Below, piece by piece: positions 16,295 through 23,970 of a DNA stretch of 33,885 nucleotides. The notes below the pieces were generated by a model, which was not told the origin of the DNA, did not search any database, and saw only the letters and a program-made list of their open reading frames with translations. Every line of letters begins with the position of its first letter. The first letter of the stretch is position 1. The stretch covers positions 1 through 33,885 of the forward strand of contig USLX01000004.1 of NCBI GenBank assembly GCA_900555665.1, in the 5' to 3' direction. The stretch is from an uncultured Eubacteriales bacterium (GTDB lineage Bacteria; Bacillota; Clostridia; Oscillospirales; Oscillospiraceae). Made by a program: the position numbers and the translations under genes.

Positions 16295-17310
16295 ATATTC
16301 TGGCAATCGAATCCTCCTGCGACGAAACGGCGGTTGCCGTGGTGCGGGACGGGCGCGAGATTCTTTGCGACTGCATCGCTTCGCAGGTGGAACTGCATAA
16401 GCTCTACGGCGGCGTGGTGCCGGAGATCGCGTCGCGCAAGCATATCGAGGCGATCTACGGCCTTGCGGATCAGGCGCTTGCGCAGGCACAGCTTACGCGC
16501 GGCGACATCGACGCCGTGGCCGTGACGTATGCGCCGGGGCTGATCGGCGCGGTGCTCGTCGGGGTGAACTTCGCGAAGCTCGCGGCGCTGGGGCTCGGCG
16601 TGCCGCTCGTGCCGGTGCATCACATCCGGGGACACATTGCGGCAAACTATCTGGCCTATCCGGAGCTGGAGCCGCCGTTCCTCTGCCTCGTCGTGTCCGG
16701 CGGGCACAGCATGATCGTCGATGTACAGGACTATACGAAGTTCCGCATCCTCGGCTCGACGCGCGATGACGCGGCGGGCGAGTGCTTTGACAAGGTGGCG
16801 CGCGTGCTCGGCATGCCCTACCCGGGCGGCGCGGCGCTCGACCGCATGGCACAGACCGGCGACGCGGAAAAATATCCGCTGCCGCACACGAAGCTCAGCG
16901 GCAACCCGCTGGATTTTTCGTTCTCCGGGCTGAAGACCGCCGCGCTGAACCTCATCCACCAGCATGAGCAGAAAGGCGAGGCCATCGACGTGCCTTCGCT
17001 CTGCGCGTCGTTTTCCAAGGCTGTCAGCGAGATGCTGGTGCCCCGGACGATACAGGCACTGCGCGAGACGGGCTATCAGAAGCTCGCGATTGCGGGCGGT
17101 GTGGCCGCAAACTCCTGGATCCGCGGGGAATTTGAACGCGAGTGCGCCGGGCTCGGTGCAGCGCTCTACAAGCCGCCGCTGAAGCTTTGCGGCGACAACG
17201 GCGCGATGATCGGCAGCCAGGGATACTATGAGTATCTGGCCGGGACGCGCGCCGGGCAGGAGCTAAACGCCTTCGCCACGCGCCCGATCTCCATGGATTA
17301 TGCAAAATAA
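16291..17310 (+). CDS. tsaD: tRNA N6-threonylcarbamoyladenosine transferase TsaD
   Basis: Transfers the threonylcarbamoyl group to A37 of ANN-decoding tRNAs together with TsaB and TsaE. The 339-residue ASKHA protein begins LAIESSCDETAVAVV, has the metal-binding HxxxH (His111, His115 in HHIRGHIAA), the substrate region DDAAGECFDKVARVLGMPYPGG, SFSGLKTA, and AIAGGVAANSWIR. Length is typical. A paralogue lacking some of these features is encoded at 30601-31542. Confidence 0.96.
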   Translation: MNILAIESSCDETAVAVVRDGREILCDCIASQVELHKLYGGVVPEIASRKHIEAIYGLADQALAQAQLTRGDIDAVAVTYAPGLIGAVLVGVNFAKLAALGLGVPLVPVHHIRGHIAANYLAYPELEPPFLCLVVSGGHSMIVDVQDYTKFRILGSTRDDAAGECFDKVARVLGMPYPGGAALDRMAQTGDAEKYPLPHTKLSGNPLDFSFSGLKTAALNLIHQHEQKGEAIDVPSLCASFSKAVSEMLVPRTIQALRETGYQKLAIAGGVAANSWIRGEFERECAGLGAALYKPPLKLCGDNGAMIGSQGYYEYLAGTRAGQELNAFATRPISMDYAK

Positions 17311-17365
17311 AGCGGAGATCGCGGGCCGGCCGGAGAGAGGCGACCGTGGGGCTTGCCTGAAAGCG

Positions 17366-17394
17366 GAAACCACCGGCAATGCCGGTGGTTTTTT
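17366..17394 (+). terminator. Terminator of the polA-rimI-tsaD operon
   Basis: A perfect stem (17368-17377 with 17381-17390) with loop AAT, extended by A-T pairs, followed by TTTT. Confidence 0.92.
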
Positions 17395-17447
17395 CTGTGA
17401 TTCCCCCTGCGTCGAAGGCTGGTGCAGGGGAGGAAATTTACAAAAGG

Positions 17448-17477
17448 ATGACAACATTCCTGCAAATCATGTATTAT
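17448..17477 (+). promoter_or_regulatory. Candidate sigma-A promoter, no assigned gene
   Basis: -35 ATGACA at 17448-17453, 18-bp spacer, -10 TATTAT at 17472-17477, in an AT-rich stretch. It points toward the DnaA-box cluster and into the antisense strand of the AlkD-like gene. Confidence 0.4.
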
Positions 17478-17580
17478 GTAAATGAATTTCGCGCCTTCCT
17501 GCGTGAAAGTGCTCGATTTCCACTGCCTGACAAATTTTTAGGAAACGCCGGAAGTGCTTGAAATCAGGGAGGAGAAGCGC

Positions 17581-17610
17581 TGTGGATAAAATTGTGGACA
17601 GTGTGAATAA
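17581..17610 (-). promoter_or_regulatory. Cluster of DnaA-box-like 9-mers
   Basis: Reverse-complement matches to TTATNCACA occur at 17581-17589 (TTATCCACA) and 17602-17610 (TTATTCACA). A third, degenerate one lies between them at 17593-17601. The two perfect boxes have the same orientation and are 21 bp apart, two helical turns. An AT-rich stretch lies about 100 bp to the left. A GTG-initiated short frame (from 17582, after GGAGGAG) also runs through the cluster, but it resembles nothing and overlaps the repair gene. Sites of this kind bind DnaA at origins, or act as DnaA-titrating or DnaA-regulated loci; here no replication gene is adjacent. Confidence 0.5.
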
Positions 17611-17643
17611 CTTGTTGCAGAGGGGCGCAAGTTATGGTTATGG

Positions 17644-18315
17644 TCAACGAAGCGTGCGCAGCAAGGCCTTTACTTCCGGACGGATGCGGAAACTCTCGAT
17701 GGATTTTTGGATGGCTTTTTTGTGGATCCACGGCGGGAGGCGGCGCTCTGTGAACCAGGGGAGAAGCGTGGATTCCTGTTTGGCGAGGGCCGTTGCGAAA
17801 TACCAGGCGATCATCATGTTGACATAATACTCGTCCGAGGCGCAGGATACGACCTGCGCCGGGTAGTCCGGCACGAAGCGCTCGTCCAGAAAATAGCGCA
17901 TCAGCATGCCGATGCCGAAGCGAACCGTGTAGGTTTTGCCGGAGGCAAGATCGCGCGCAATGTGCGGCAGGAGCGCATCTGGCGCCTTGGCGAAGGCTTT
18001 GGGTGAAAAGCAGTCGCAGGTTGCCCAGTTGTCGATGTAAGGCAGGAAGGCCTCTGTCCGGGCAAGGGCCTTGGCAAAGTCGCGGATCGGCTCGAGGAGA
18101 AAGGCGTGGAGGTTATTTTCCTCGTAATAGTCGTGCGGCAGGGCCTCCAGGAAGGGGAGGGCCTGCTCCGCCGGGAGGGATTTTGCGAATTTGCGCAGCA
18201 CGGGCGTGCGGACACCGATGATGCGCGATTTGGGAACGGTCGGGATCAGCTTCGCGTGGAAATCGCGGTAGGCGGGATCCTGAAGCGCAAAAAGGGCGGT
18301 CTGGATATCGGTCAT
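17644..18315 (-). CDS. AlkD-like DNA alkylation repair protein
   Basis: Predicted DNA glycosylase of 223 residues made of HEAT-like helical repeats. It removes alkylated bases such as N3- and N7-alkylpurines in characterised AlkD. Family features include RIIGVRTPVLRKFAK, a DYYEENNLHAFLL segment, PYIDNWATCDCFSPK with the key Trp and Asp, and a C-terminal WIHKKAIQKSIESFRI. The ATG at 18315 is chosen because GAGGTG lies about 6 nt upstream. An upstream ATG at 18363 would add 16 residues but has its nearest purine-rich site about 20 nt away. It is monocistronic, with its own promoter candidate. Confidence 0.9.
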   Translation of the reverse strand: MTDIQTALFALQDPAYRDFHAKLIPTVPKSRIIGVRTPVLRKFAKSLPAEQALPFLEALPHDYYEENNLHAFLLEPIRDFAKALARTEAFLPYIDNWATCDCFSPKAFAKAPDALLPHIARDLASGKTYTVRFGIGMLMRYFLDERFVPDYPAQVVSCASDEYYVNMMIAWYFATALAKQESTLLPWFTERRLPPWIHKKAIQKSIESFRIRPEVKALLRTLR

Positions 18316-18386
18316 GGGATGCACCTCTTCAACATTTGAATCATCGGGAAGCGTCTTCTTCATTCGGGTCTGGGCTTCTATCTCCC

Positions 18387-18414
18387 AGTATAAGCCGCGG
18401 CACGAATTCGTCAA
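18387..18414 (-). promoter_or_regulatory. Candidate sigma-A promoter of the AlkD-like gene
   Basis: Minus strand: -35 TTGACG (plus 18409-18414), 16-bp spacer, -10 TATACT (plus 18387-18392). About 70 bp upstream of the chosen start. Confidence 0.6.
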
Positions 18415-18432
18415 GAAGCCGGGCAGCTGCGC

Positions 18433-18475
18433 AAAAAAATATAGGCCGCCCGCAAGCGATAATTGCTGCAGGCGG
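18433..18475 (-). terminator. Orphan leftward terminator
   Basis: On the minus strand a strong stem (plus 18465-18475 with 18446-18457, one G-T pair and one bulge) is followed by a seven-T run (A-run at 18433-18439). It would end a leftward transcript entering from about 18480 or beyond, yet no minus-strand gene lies immediately upstream now. It may be left from a deleted gene. Confidence 0.65.
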
Positions 18476-18490
18476 ACTTGAACTTTGTCA

Positions 18491-18510
18491 GAGTTGGAAG
18501 AATACACCCT
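18491..18510. mobile_element. Solo terminal repeat of the MITE-like element (copy C)
   Basis: A perfect copy of the 20-bp terminal repeat GAGTTGGAAGAATACACCCT. The adjoining sequence on either side does not match the element interior, so only the end survives. It lies between the orphan terminator and the LysR remnant. Confidence 0.7.
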
Positions 18511-18564
18511 GGAATAGCGCTGGAATAGCATAGGATATCATATCAGTAAAACGAATGCTTTGCT

Positions 18565-18870
18565 ATGGCATATAAGGCAACACCGCACAATTGCTTTCGG
18601 GACGATGCGCTGATTATGGCATTCGTGCGAAGCGGCTTGGGCGTGACTGTCTCGCAGGAGCTGGTGCTGCAGGCCTTCGGCAGCCCGGGCGTGGCGTCGC
18701 GTCCGCTGAAACCGGCCTGCTACCGGACACCGGGGCTGGCCTTTTCCAAAACCGTCAGCTCCGTGGTGAGCCGGATGCTGCTTGAATACCTGCAGCGCAG
18801 AAGGCGCGGAACGGCATCCGCCGATGCGGCGCTGCGGGCAGGGGATGCCCCAAAGAGGCCCACGCCGTAA
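18565..18870 (+). pseudogene. Remnant of a LysR-family regulator, C-terminal part
   Basis: The open frame of about 101 residues matches the end of a LysR substrate-binding domain: DALIMAFVRSGLGVTVSQEL, then a region like RPLKPACYRTPGLAF, then SRMLLEYLQ. The DNA-binding domain and most of the ligand domain are missing, and there is no ribosome binding site. The remnant begins about 55 bp after the solo element end, so deletion at that point is likely. Whether any product is made is doubtful. Confidence 0.65.
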
Positions 18871-18906
18871 GAGGGATGGACGGAGCCGCTGAGGCCTAAA
18901 CTATGC

Positions 18907-18947
18907 AAAAAAGCCCTCCGGCACTTCCGGGAAGGAAAGCCGGAGGG
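18907..18947 (-). terminator. Terminator of the asd-dapA operon
   Basis: On the minus strand a 9-bp perfect stem (plus 18939-18947 with 18914-18922) is followed by C then six T residues (A-run 18907-18912). It lies just past the dapA stop. Confidence 0.9.
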
Positions 18948-18988
18948 AAAACTTTTCCCGGCCTTTGCAGCCGAACAGGGCGGCGGAG

Positions 18989-19867
18989 TTACCAGGTGCC
19001 GAGGGCGGCGGCGAGGCGGGGACGGTTGGATTCACTAAGCGGCGTGAGCGGCAGGCGCGGCGCGCCCACGGGGAAGCCTTCCAGCTCCAGTGCGTACTTG
19101 ACCGGGCCGGGGCTGACTTCGCAGAAGAGCGCGTCGACGAGCGGCATACAGGCACACTGCATCTGTCCGGCCGTCTGATAATCGCCGCGCAGGGCTGCGT
19201 GCGTCAGCGCCATGGTCTTGTGCGGGCGGACGTTGGAGAGCACAGAGATGACGCCCTTCGCACCCAGCGCCATGAGCGGCGCGATCTGGTCATCGTTGCC
19301 GGACCAGAGGTGGAACGCATCGCCGCAGCGCTGGAGAATGCGCGCGGCCTTGGCGGTGTCGCCGCCGGCCTCCTTGATGCCGTTTAAATTCGGATGCGTA
19401 CTCAGGCGAACACAGGTTTCGACGGAAATGTCCAGCCCCGTGCGGCTGGGGACGCTGTAGACGATGATGGGGCAGGTGACGGCGTCTGCAATGGCGAAAT
19501 AGTGCGCGAGCAAGCCCTCCTGCGTACACTTATTATAGTAGGGCGTAACGAGCAGAAGCCCGTCTGCGCCGAGCGCGCAGGCCGCGCGGCTGAGGGCAAG
19601 GGCGTGGGCGGTGCTGTTGGAACCGGTTCCGGCGATAATTTTGCACCGGCCGGCGGCATATTCGACCGCGTGCGCGATGAGCGAGAGCTGTTCCTGCTCG
19701 GTGAGCGTGCTGCTCTCTCCGGTGGTGCCGCAGACAACAATGGCGTCGATCCCGGCGGCAAGCTGCGCGCGAAGCAGACGGTCAAAGACGCTGAGGTCGA
19801 CGGAGCCATCTGCGGCGAAGGGCGTGACGATGGCGGTGGCAACGCCGGTAAATAACGGATCTTTCAT
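18989..19867 (-). CDS. dapA: 4-hydroxy-tetrahydrodipicolinate synthase
   Basis: Condenses aspartate semialdehyde and pyruvate, the first committed step to diaminopimelate, lysine and, in spore formers, dipicolinate. The 292-residue TIM barrel has GTTGES at about residues 47-52, the Schiff-base Lys165 in NGIKEAGGD, and the Tyr of IIVYSVPSRTG. Start ATG has AAGGAG upstream. It follows a second asd gene with a hairpin in the 78-bp gap. This enzyme uses the product of that asd directly. Confidence 0.96.
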   Translation of the reverse strand: MKDPLFTGVATAIVTPFAADGSVDLSVFDRLLRAQLAAGIDAIVVCGTTGESSTLTEQEQLSLIAHAVEYAAGRCKIIAGTGSNSTAHALALSRAACALGADGLLLVTPYYNKCTQEGLLAHYFAIADAVTCPIIVYSVPSRTGLDISVETCVRLSTHPNLNGIKEAGGDTAKAARILQRCGDAFHLWSGNDDQIAPLMALGAKGVISVLSNVRPHKTMALTHAALRGDYQTAGQMQCACMPLVDALFCEVSPGPVKYALELEGFPVGAPRLPLTPLSESNRPRLAAALGTW

Positions 19868-19885
19868 GCAAAACTCCTTTCACAG

Positions 19886-19923
19886 AAAAAACCGCACGAT
19901 CTGCAATGCAAATCGTGCGGTTT
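19886..19923 (-). terminator. Intercistronic hairpin between asd and dapA
   Basis: On the minus strand a 12-bp perfect stem (plus 19912-19923 with 19889-19900) is followed by a T-run (plus A-run 19886-19890). It could partially terminate before dapA, or dapA may have an additional start within the gap. No dapA-specific promoter is obvious. Confidence 0.75.
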
Positions 19924-19945
19924 GTCGGTTGGATTCTGGAAAAGC

Positions 19946-21025
19946 TCAGATATAGCCTTCTGCGCAGAGCAGCTCGGCGAGCAGAACGCCGCCGCCGGCT
20001 GCGCCGCGAAGCGTGTTGTGGGAGAGGCAGACAAATTTGTAATCGTATTGCGAATCCGGACGCAGGCGGCCGATGCTGATGGCCATGCCGTGCTCAAGGT
20101 TGCGATCAAGCTTTGTCTGCGGGCGGTTTTCCTCTTCAAAATAGTGCAGGAACTGTTTGGGCGCCGAGGGGAGGTTCAGCTCCTGCGCGCGGCCGGAGAA
20201 ATTGGCCCAGTCGGCCTTTATCTGCTCGATGGAGGGCGCCTGGCTGCGGAATTTCATGAAACAGGCGGCCATATGCCCATCAGAGCAGGGGACACGCAGG
20301 CACTGGGCCGTGATGTCCGGGCCGTCGGCATTGACGATGCGCCCGTCTTCGACATGGCCCCAGAGCTTGAGCGGCTCGAGCTCGGATTTTTCCTCTTCGC
20401 CGCCGATAAAGGGGATGATGTTGTCGATCATCTCGGGCCAGGTCTCAAACGTCCGGCCCGCGCCGGAGATGGCCTGATAGGTGCAGACCAGCACGCGCTC
20501 CAGCCCGTATTTGCGCAGCGGATGCAGCGCGGGGACGTAGCTTTGCAGACTGCAGTTGGACTTGACGGCGACAAAGCCGCGTTTGGTGCCGAGCCGGCGG
20601 CGCTGCGCCGCAATCACCTCGAGATGCTCGGGATTCAGCTCCGGCACGACCATGGGGACGTCCGGGACGCCCCGGTGGGCGGAGTTGTTGGAGACAACGG
20701 GGCATTCGAGCAGCGCATAGCGCTCTTCCAGGGCGCGGATGGCGTCTTTCGTCATATCGACGGCACAGAACACGAAGTCCACCATGGAGGCGATCCGCTC
20801 CGCATCGGCCTCCGCGTCCATCACGACAACGTCCTCCAACTCTTTCGGAATGGGGTCGGTCATATACCAGCGGGAGCCGACGGCCTCTCGATACGTCTTT
20901 CCGGCGCTGCGGCTGCTTGCTGCGAGGACGACGGGACGGAACCAGGGATGGTTTGCCGTCAAAAGTACAAAACGCTGACCGACCATGCCGGTCGCTCCGA
21001 TGATACCGATGTTGTATTGTTTCAT
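19946..21025 (-). CDS. asd: Aspartate-semialdehyde dehydrogenase (archaeal/fungal-like type)
   Basis: Same reaction as the enzyme at 10685-11701 but a different subfamily, resembling archaeal and fungal ASADH. The 359-residue protein has GIIGATGMVGQRFV at the N-terminus, SNNSAHRG, catalytic Cys158 in VKSNCSLQ, TYQAISGAGRTF, and a long insertion around FIGGEEEKSELEPLKLWG. The start at 21025 is chosen because GGAG lies 8 nt upstream; an extension to 21079 lacks one. It leads into dapA, so this copy is the likely supplier for diaminopimelate and lysine. Confidence 0.93.
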   Translation of the reverse strand: MKQYNIGIIGATGMVGQRFVLLTANHPWFRPVVLAASSRSAGKTYREAVGSRWYMTDPIPKELEDVVVMDAEADAERIASMVDFVFCAVDMTKDAIRALEERYALLECPVVSNNSAHRGVPDVPMVVPELNPEHLEVIAAQRRRLGTKRGFVAVKSNCSLQSYVPALHPLRKYGLERVLVCTYQAISGAGRTFETWPEMIDNIIPFIGGEEEKSELEPLKLWGHVEDGRIVNADGPDITAQCLRVPCSDGHMAACFMKFRSQAPSIEQIKADWANFSGRAQELNLPSAPKQFLHYFEEENRPQTKLDRNLEHGMAISIGRLRPDSQYDYKFVCLSHNTLRGAAGGGVLLAELLCAEGYI

Positions 21026-21073
21026 GCTGTGTGCTCCAATCTGCGAAAATGATACGGGTGAGAAAAGTTTCGG

Positions 21074-21102
21074 TTGCATGTCGCCAGTGGATGGACTATA
21101 AT
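21074..21102 (+). promoter_or_regulatory. Sigma-A promoter of queA-tgt
   Basis: -35 TTGCAT at 21074-21079, 17-bp spacer, -10 TATAAT at 21097-21102. It gives a leader of about 145 nt that crosses the opposing promoter and repeat sites. Confidence 0.65.
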
Positions 21103-21139
21103 AGGCTGTGCTTGCAGGAAAGATGGGACTGTGTAAATG

Positions 21140-21206
21140 TGTCCACGATGTGCGGCCATATGTCCACGAATTCGACTGGCTTCATAATAGCATATGCTGT
21201 CGAATT
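21140..21206. promoter_or_regulatory. Possible operator: phased direct repeats and an inverted repeat
   Basis: TGTCCACGA occurs at 21140-21148 and 21161-21169, exactly 21 bp apart. AATTCGAC at 21169-21176 and GTCGAATT at 21199-21206 form an 8-bp inverted repeat that brackets the -10 box of the leftward asd promoter. Binding of a regulator here would affect asd-dapA and possibly the queA leader. No known motif is recognised. Confidence 0.4.
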
Positions 21207-21212
21207 GATCAA
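21184..21212 (-). promoter_or_regulatory. Sigma-A promoter of asd-dapA
   Basis: Minus strand: -35 TTGATC (plus 21207-21212), 17-bp spacer, -10 TATTAT (plus 21184-21189). Predicted leader about 150 nt. Confidence 0.6.
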
Positions 21213-21254
21213 TGTGTATCTTTGCTGGAACTTTGAAGAAAAAAGGGGCAATGT

Positions 21255-22322
21255 TTGTTGAAAACCCATGATTTTTACTATGATCTGCCGGAAGAGCTGA
21301 TCGCGCAGACGCCCTTGGCGGATCGAAGCGCATCCCGATTGATGACACTTGACCGCGAGACAGGGACAATCGGACACCATCATTTCTATGAAATTGCGGA
21401 CTTTCTCCGGCCGGGGGACTGTCTGGTGCTCAATAATTCCCGTGTCCTTCCGGCGCGGCTGCTCGGCCACCGTGTGCCGACAGGCGGCGCGGTGGAGGTG
21501 CTGCTGTTGCGCGACAGGGGCGAGGGCGTCTGGGAATGTCTGACGAAGCCGGGGCGCAAAACGCACACCGGGACAGAGCTTTCCTTTGGCGACGGCGAGC
21601 TGCGGGCAACGGTCATCGGCGAGGTGGATGACGGGAATAAGCTGGTGCAGTTCCACTATCAGGGTATTTTCCTTGAGGTGCTCGAGCGCCTCGGCAAGAT
21701 GCCGCTGCCGCCGTACATCAAGGAGGAGCTGGCCGACGGAGAGCGGTATCAGACCGTGTACTCGAAGATCAACGGCTCGGCCGCTGCACCGACGGCGGGG
21801 CTGCATTTTACCAAGGAGCTTTTGGCACAGATCGCGTCGAAGGGCGTGAAGATTGCCTATGTGACGCTGCATGTTGGCCTGGGGACCTTCCGCCCCGTCA
21901 AGGCCGAAGAGGTCACGGAGCACCACATGCACAGCGAATTTTGCATGATGGACGCCGAAACGGCGGAGATTTTGAACGAGACGCGCCGCAGCGTCGGGCG
22001 TATCGTTTGCTGCGGCACGACGAGCTGCCGGACGGTGGAATCGCTGGTGCAGGCGGACGGCACCTTCCGCGAGAGCTCGAAGTGGACGGAGATTTTCATT
22101 TATCCGGGCTATCAGTTCCGCGCGATGGACGCGCTGATCACCAATTTCCATCTGCCGGAGAGTACATTGGTGATGTTGGTGTCCGCATTTGCCGGCCGCG
22201 CGCATATCCTGCATGCCTACGAGACGGCAGTCAAAGAGCGCTACCGCTTTTTCAGCTTCGGCGATGCGATGCTGATTGCAAATGGATTAAATGAGGAGGA
22301 CACAGATGTTTCAGGTCATTAA
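21255..22322 (+). CDS. queA: tRNA preQ1(34) S-adenosylmethionine ribosyltransferase-isomerase QueA
   Basis: Adds the ribosyl moiety of S-adenosylmethionine to preQ1 at position 34 of tRNA to give epoxyqueuosine. The protein of about 355 residues begins with the family pattern FYYDLPEELIAQTP and SRLMTLDR, continues with LVLNNSRVLPARL, and has the AAPTAGLHFT and HVGLGTFRPV segments. TTG at 21255 or 21258 is the start; AGGGG lies 6-9 nt upstream, and no in-frame ATG fits. It overlaps tgt by 17 bp. Confidence 0.96.
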   Translation: MLKTHDFYYDLPEELIAQTPLADRSASRLMTLDRETGTIGHHHFYEIADFLRPGDCLVLNNSRVLPARLLGHRVPTGGAVEVLLLRDRGEGVWECLTKPGRKTHTGTELSFGDGELRATVIGEVDDGNKLVQFHYQGIFLEVLERLGKMPLPPYIKEELADGERYQTVYSKINGSAAAPTAGLHFTKELLAQIASKGVKIAYVTLHVGLGTFRPVKAEEVTEHHMHSEFCMMDAETAEILNETRRSVGRIVCCGTTSCRTVESLVQADGTFRESSKWTEIFIYPGYQFRAMDALITNFHLPESTLVMLVSAFAGRAHILHAYETAVKERYRFFSFGDAMLIANGLNEEDTDVSGH

Positions 22323-23436
22323 AAAAGAGGGGAAGGCACGGCGGGGTGTCTTTACCTGTCCGCACGGAACGGTGCAGACTCCCGTTTTTATGAATGTCGG
22401 CACGCAGGGTGCCATCAAGGGTGCGCTCAGCGCGGCGGATCTGGAAAAGATCGGCACGCAGGTGGAGCTCTCCAACACCTATCACCTGCACCTGCGTCCG
22501 GGTGATGAGGTGGTGAAGCAGCTCGGCGGCCTGCACAAGTTTATGACGTGGGACGGGCCGATTTTGACGGACTCCGGCGGGTTCCAGGTGTTTTCCCTCG
22601 CGGGTCTGCGGAAGATCAAGGAGGAGGGCGTGCATTTTGCCTCGCACCTTGACGGACGGAAGATCTTCATGGGGCCGGAGGAGAGCATGCGCATCCAGGC
22701 GAACCTCGGCTCTGACATCGCGATGGCGTTTGACGAGTGCGTGGAAAATCCGGCGACCTATCCGTATGCCAAGGCTTCCTGCGAGCGCACGGCCCGCTGG
22801 CTGGCGCGGTGTAAGGAGGCGATGGCCAGGTATCTGGCAGAGCCGGACGCGGTGAATCCCGGCCAGCAGCTCTGGGGCATCAATCAGGGCGCAACGTTTG
22901 AGGACCTTCGCATCTGGCACATGAAGGAGATCGCGAAGCTCGATCTGCCGGGCTATGCCATTGGCGGCCTGGCTGTCGGCGAGCCGACGGAGGTGATGTA
23001 CCAGATCATCGATGCCGTAGAGCCGCATATGCCGGCGGACAAGCCGCGCTATCTGATGGGTGTCGGCACGCCGGGCAACATCATCGAGGCCGTGGCGCGC
23101 GGCGTGGACTTTTTCGACTGCGTCATGCCGGCCCGTAACGCCCGGCATGCGAAGCTGTTTACCTGGCAGGGTGCGATCAACCTGAAAAACGCGAAGTATA
23201 TCTATGATGAAGCACCAATCGATCCGGAATGCGACTGCCCGGTTTGCCGCCGCTATTCCCGCGCTTACCTGCATCACCTGTTCAAGGCGGAAGAAATGCT
23301 GGCAATGCGCCTTTCCGTGATGCACAATCTTTATTTCTACAACAAGCTGATGGAGCGCATCCGCGAGAGCCTCGACGCGGGGACGTTTGCGGCCTTCCGC
23401 GCGGAATATGCGGAAAAGCTGGATCACAGAATTTAA
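22306..23436 (+). CDS. tgt: tRNA-guanine transglycosylase
   Basis: Exchanges guanine 34 for preQ1 in tRNAs with GUN anticodons, the step before QueA. The 376-residue protein has the nucleophile/base region LTDSGGFQVFSL, VMPARNARH, and the zinc site CDCPVCRRYSRAYLHHLF. The ATG at 22306 has GAGGAGG 6 nt upstream; an in-frame earlier ATG at 22291 has none. It overlaps the queA end, so the two are coupled. Confidence 0.97.
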   Translation: MFQVIKKEGKARRGVFTCPHGTVQTPVFMNVGTQGAIKGALSAADLEKIGTQVELSNTYHLHLRPGDEVVKQLGGLHKFMTWDGPILTDSGGFQVFSLAGLRKIKEEGVHFASHLDGRKIFMGPEESMRIQANLGSDIAMAFDECVENPATYPYAKASCERTARWLARCKEAMARYLAEPDAVNPGQQLWGINQGATFEDLRIWHMKEIAKLDLPGYAIGGLAVGEPTEVMYQIIDAVEPHMPADKPRYLMGVGTPGNIIEAVARGVDFFDCVMPARNARHAKLFTWQGAINLKNAKYIYDEAPIDPECDCPVCRRYSRAYLHHLFKAEEMLAMRLSVMHNLYFYNKLMERIRESLDAGTFAAFRAEYAEKLDHRI

Positions 23437-23472
23437 GTTTACATTTTATTTACGGAAATTGCGCTGCCTGAC

Positions 23473-23501
23473 TTGAAAAATGTAGGCAAAGCCGGTATAA
23501 T
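23473..23501 (+). promoter_or_regulatory. Sigma-A promoter of yajC
   Basis: -35 TTGAAA at 23473-23478, 17-bp spacer, -10 TATAAT at 23496-23501, 30 bp before the yajC start. Confidence 0.85.
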
Positions 23502-23531
23502 ATTTGAAATTGAACGTATGGAGGAAACACA

Positions 23532-23900
23532 ATGACCCTGTTCCTGGAAAACGCTGCGGCTTCTGCCGGCAGCAGCAACCTGTCTTTCATCATTATGATG
23601 GTCGCACTGATTGCGGTCTTCTACTTCTTTATGATCCGCCCGGAAAACAAGCGGAAGAAGGAAGCTGAAGCCATGCGTAACTCGCTGAAGGTCGGCGACA
23701 ACATCACGACCATCGGCGGCGTGATCGGCGATGTCGTGTCTGTGAAGGACAATTCGCTCGTCATCGAAACCAGCGCCGACCGTGTCCGTATGGAGTTCGC
23801 GAAGTTCGCCGTCTCCACCAACAATACTGCGGAGAAGGAAGCCGCCAAGCAGAAGGCTGCCGCCGTGGCTGCCCGCAAGGAAAAGAAGGCAAAGAAATAA
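23532..23900 (+). CDS. yajC: Preprotein translocase subunit YajC
   Basis: Small single-pass membrane protein of the SecDF-YajC complex, 122 residues. A hydrophobic segment spans about residues 17-35, followed by the family hallmark FFMIRPENKRKKEAEAMRN and the SH3-like part VGDNITTIGGVIGDVVSV. The C-terminus is a Lys/Ala-rich tail. It follows queA-tgt as in many Firmicutes, but has its own promoter and terminator. No secD or secF follows. Confidence 0.95.
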   Translation: MTLFLENAAASAGSSNLSFIIMMVALIAVFYFFMIRPENKRKKEAEAMRNSLKVGDNITTIGGVIGDVVSVKDNSLVIETSADRVRMEFAKFAVSTNNTAEKEAAKQKAAAVAARKEKKAKK

Positions 23901-23906
23901 AAAGCC

Positions 23907-23940
23907 GCCCCGCATCCTGGCAGGATGCGGGGCATTTTTT
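23907..23940 (+). terminator. Terminator of yajC
   Basis: A 12-bp perfect stem (23907-23918 with 23922-23933) with loop GGC, followed by A and six T residues. Confidence 0.93.
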
Positions 23941-23970
23941 CTCAAAAGTCAAAAAAATCAGAAAGATGTT

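Noticed and set aside
17582..17827. Short GTG-initiated gene after GGAGGAG
   Set aside because: Has a plausible ribosome binding site but overlaps the AlkD-like gene on the opposite strand and resembles no protein.
19922..21052. Plus-strand frame of 376 residues opposite asd
   Set aside because: Shadow of the asd gene, whose catalytic motif and ribosome binding site are clear.
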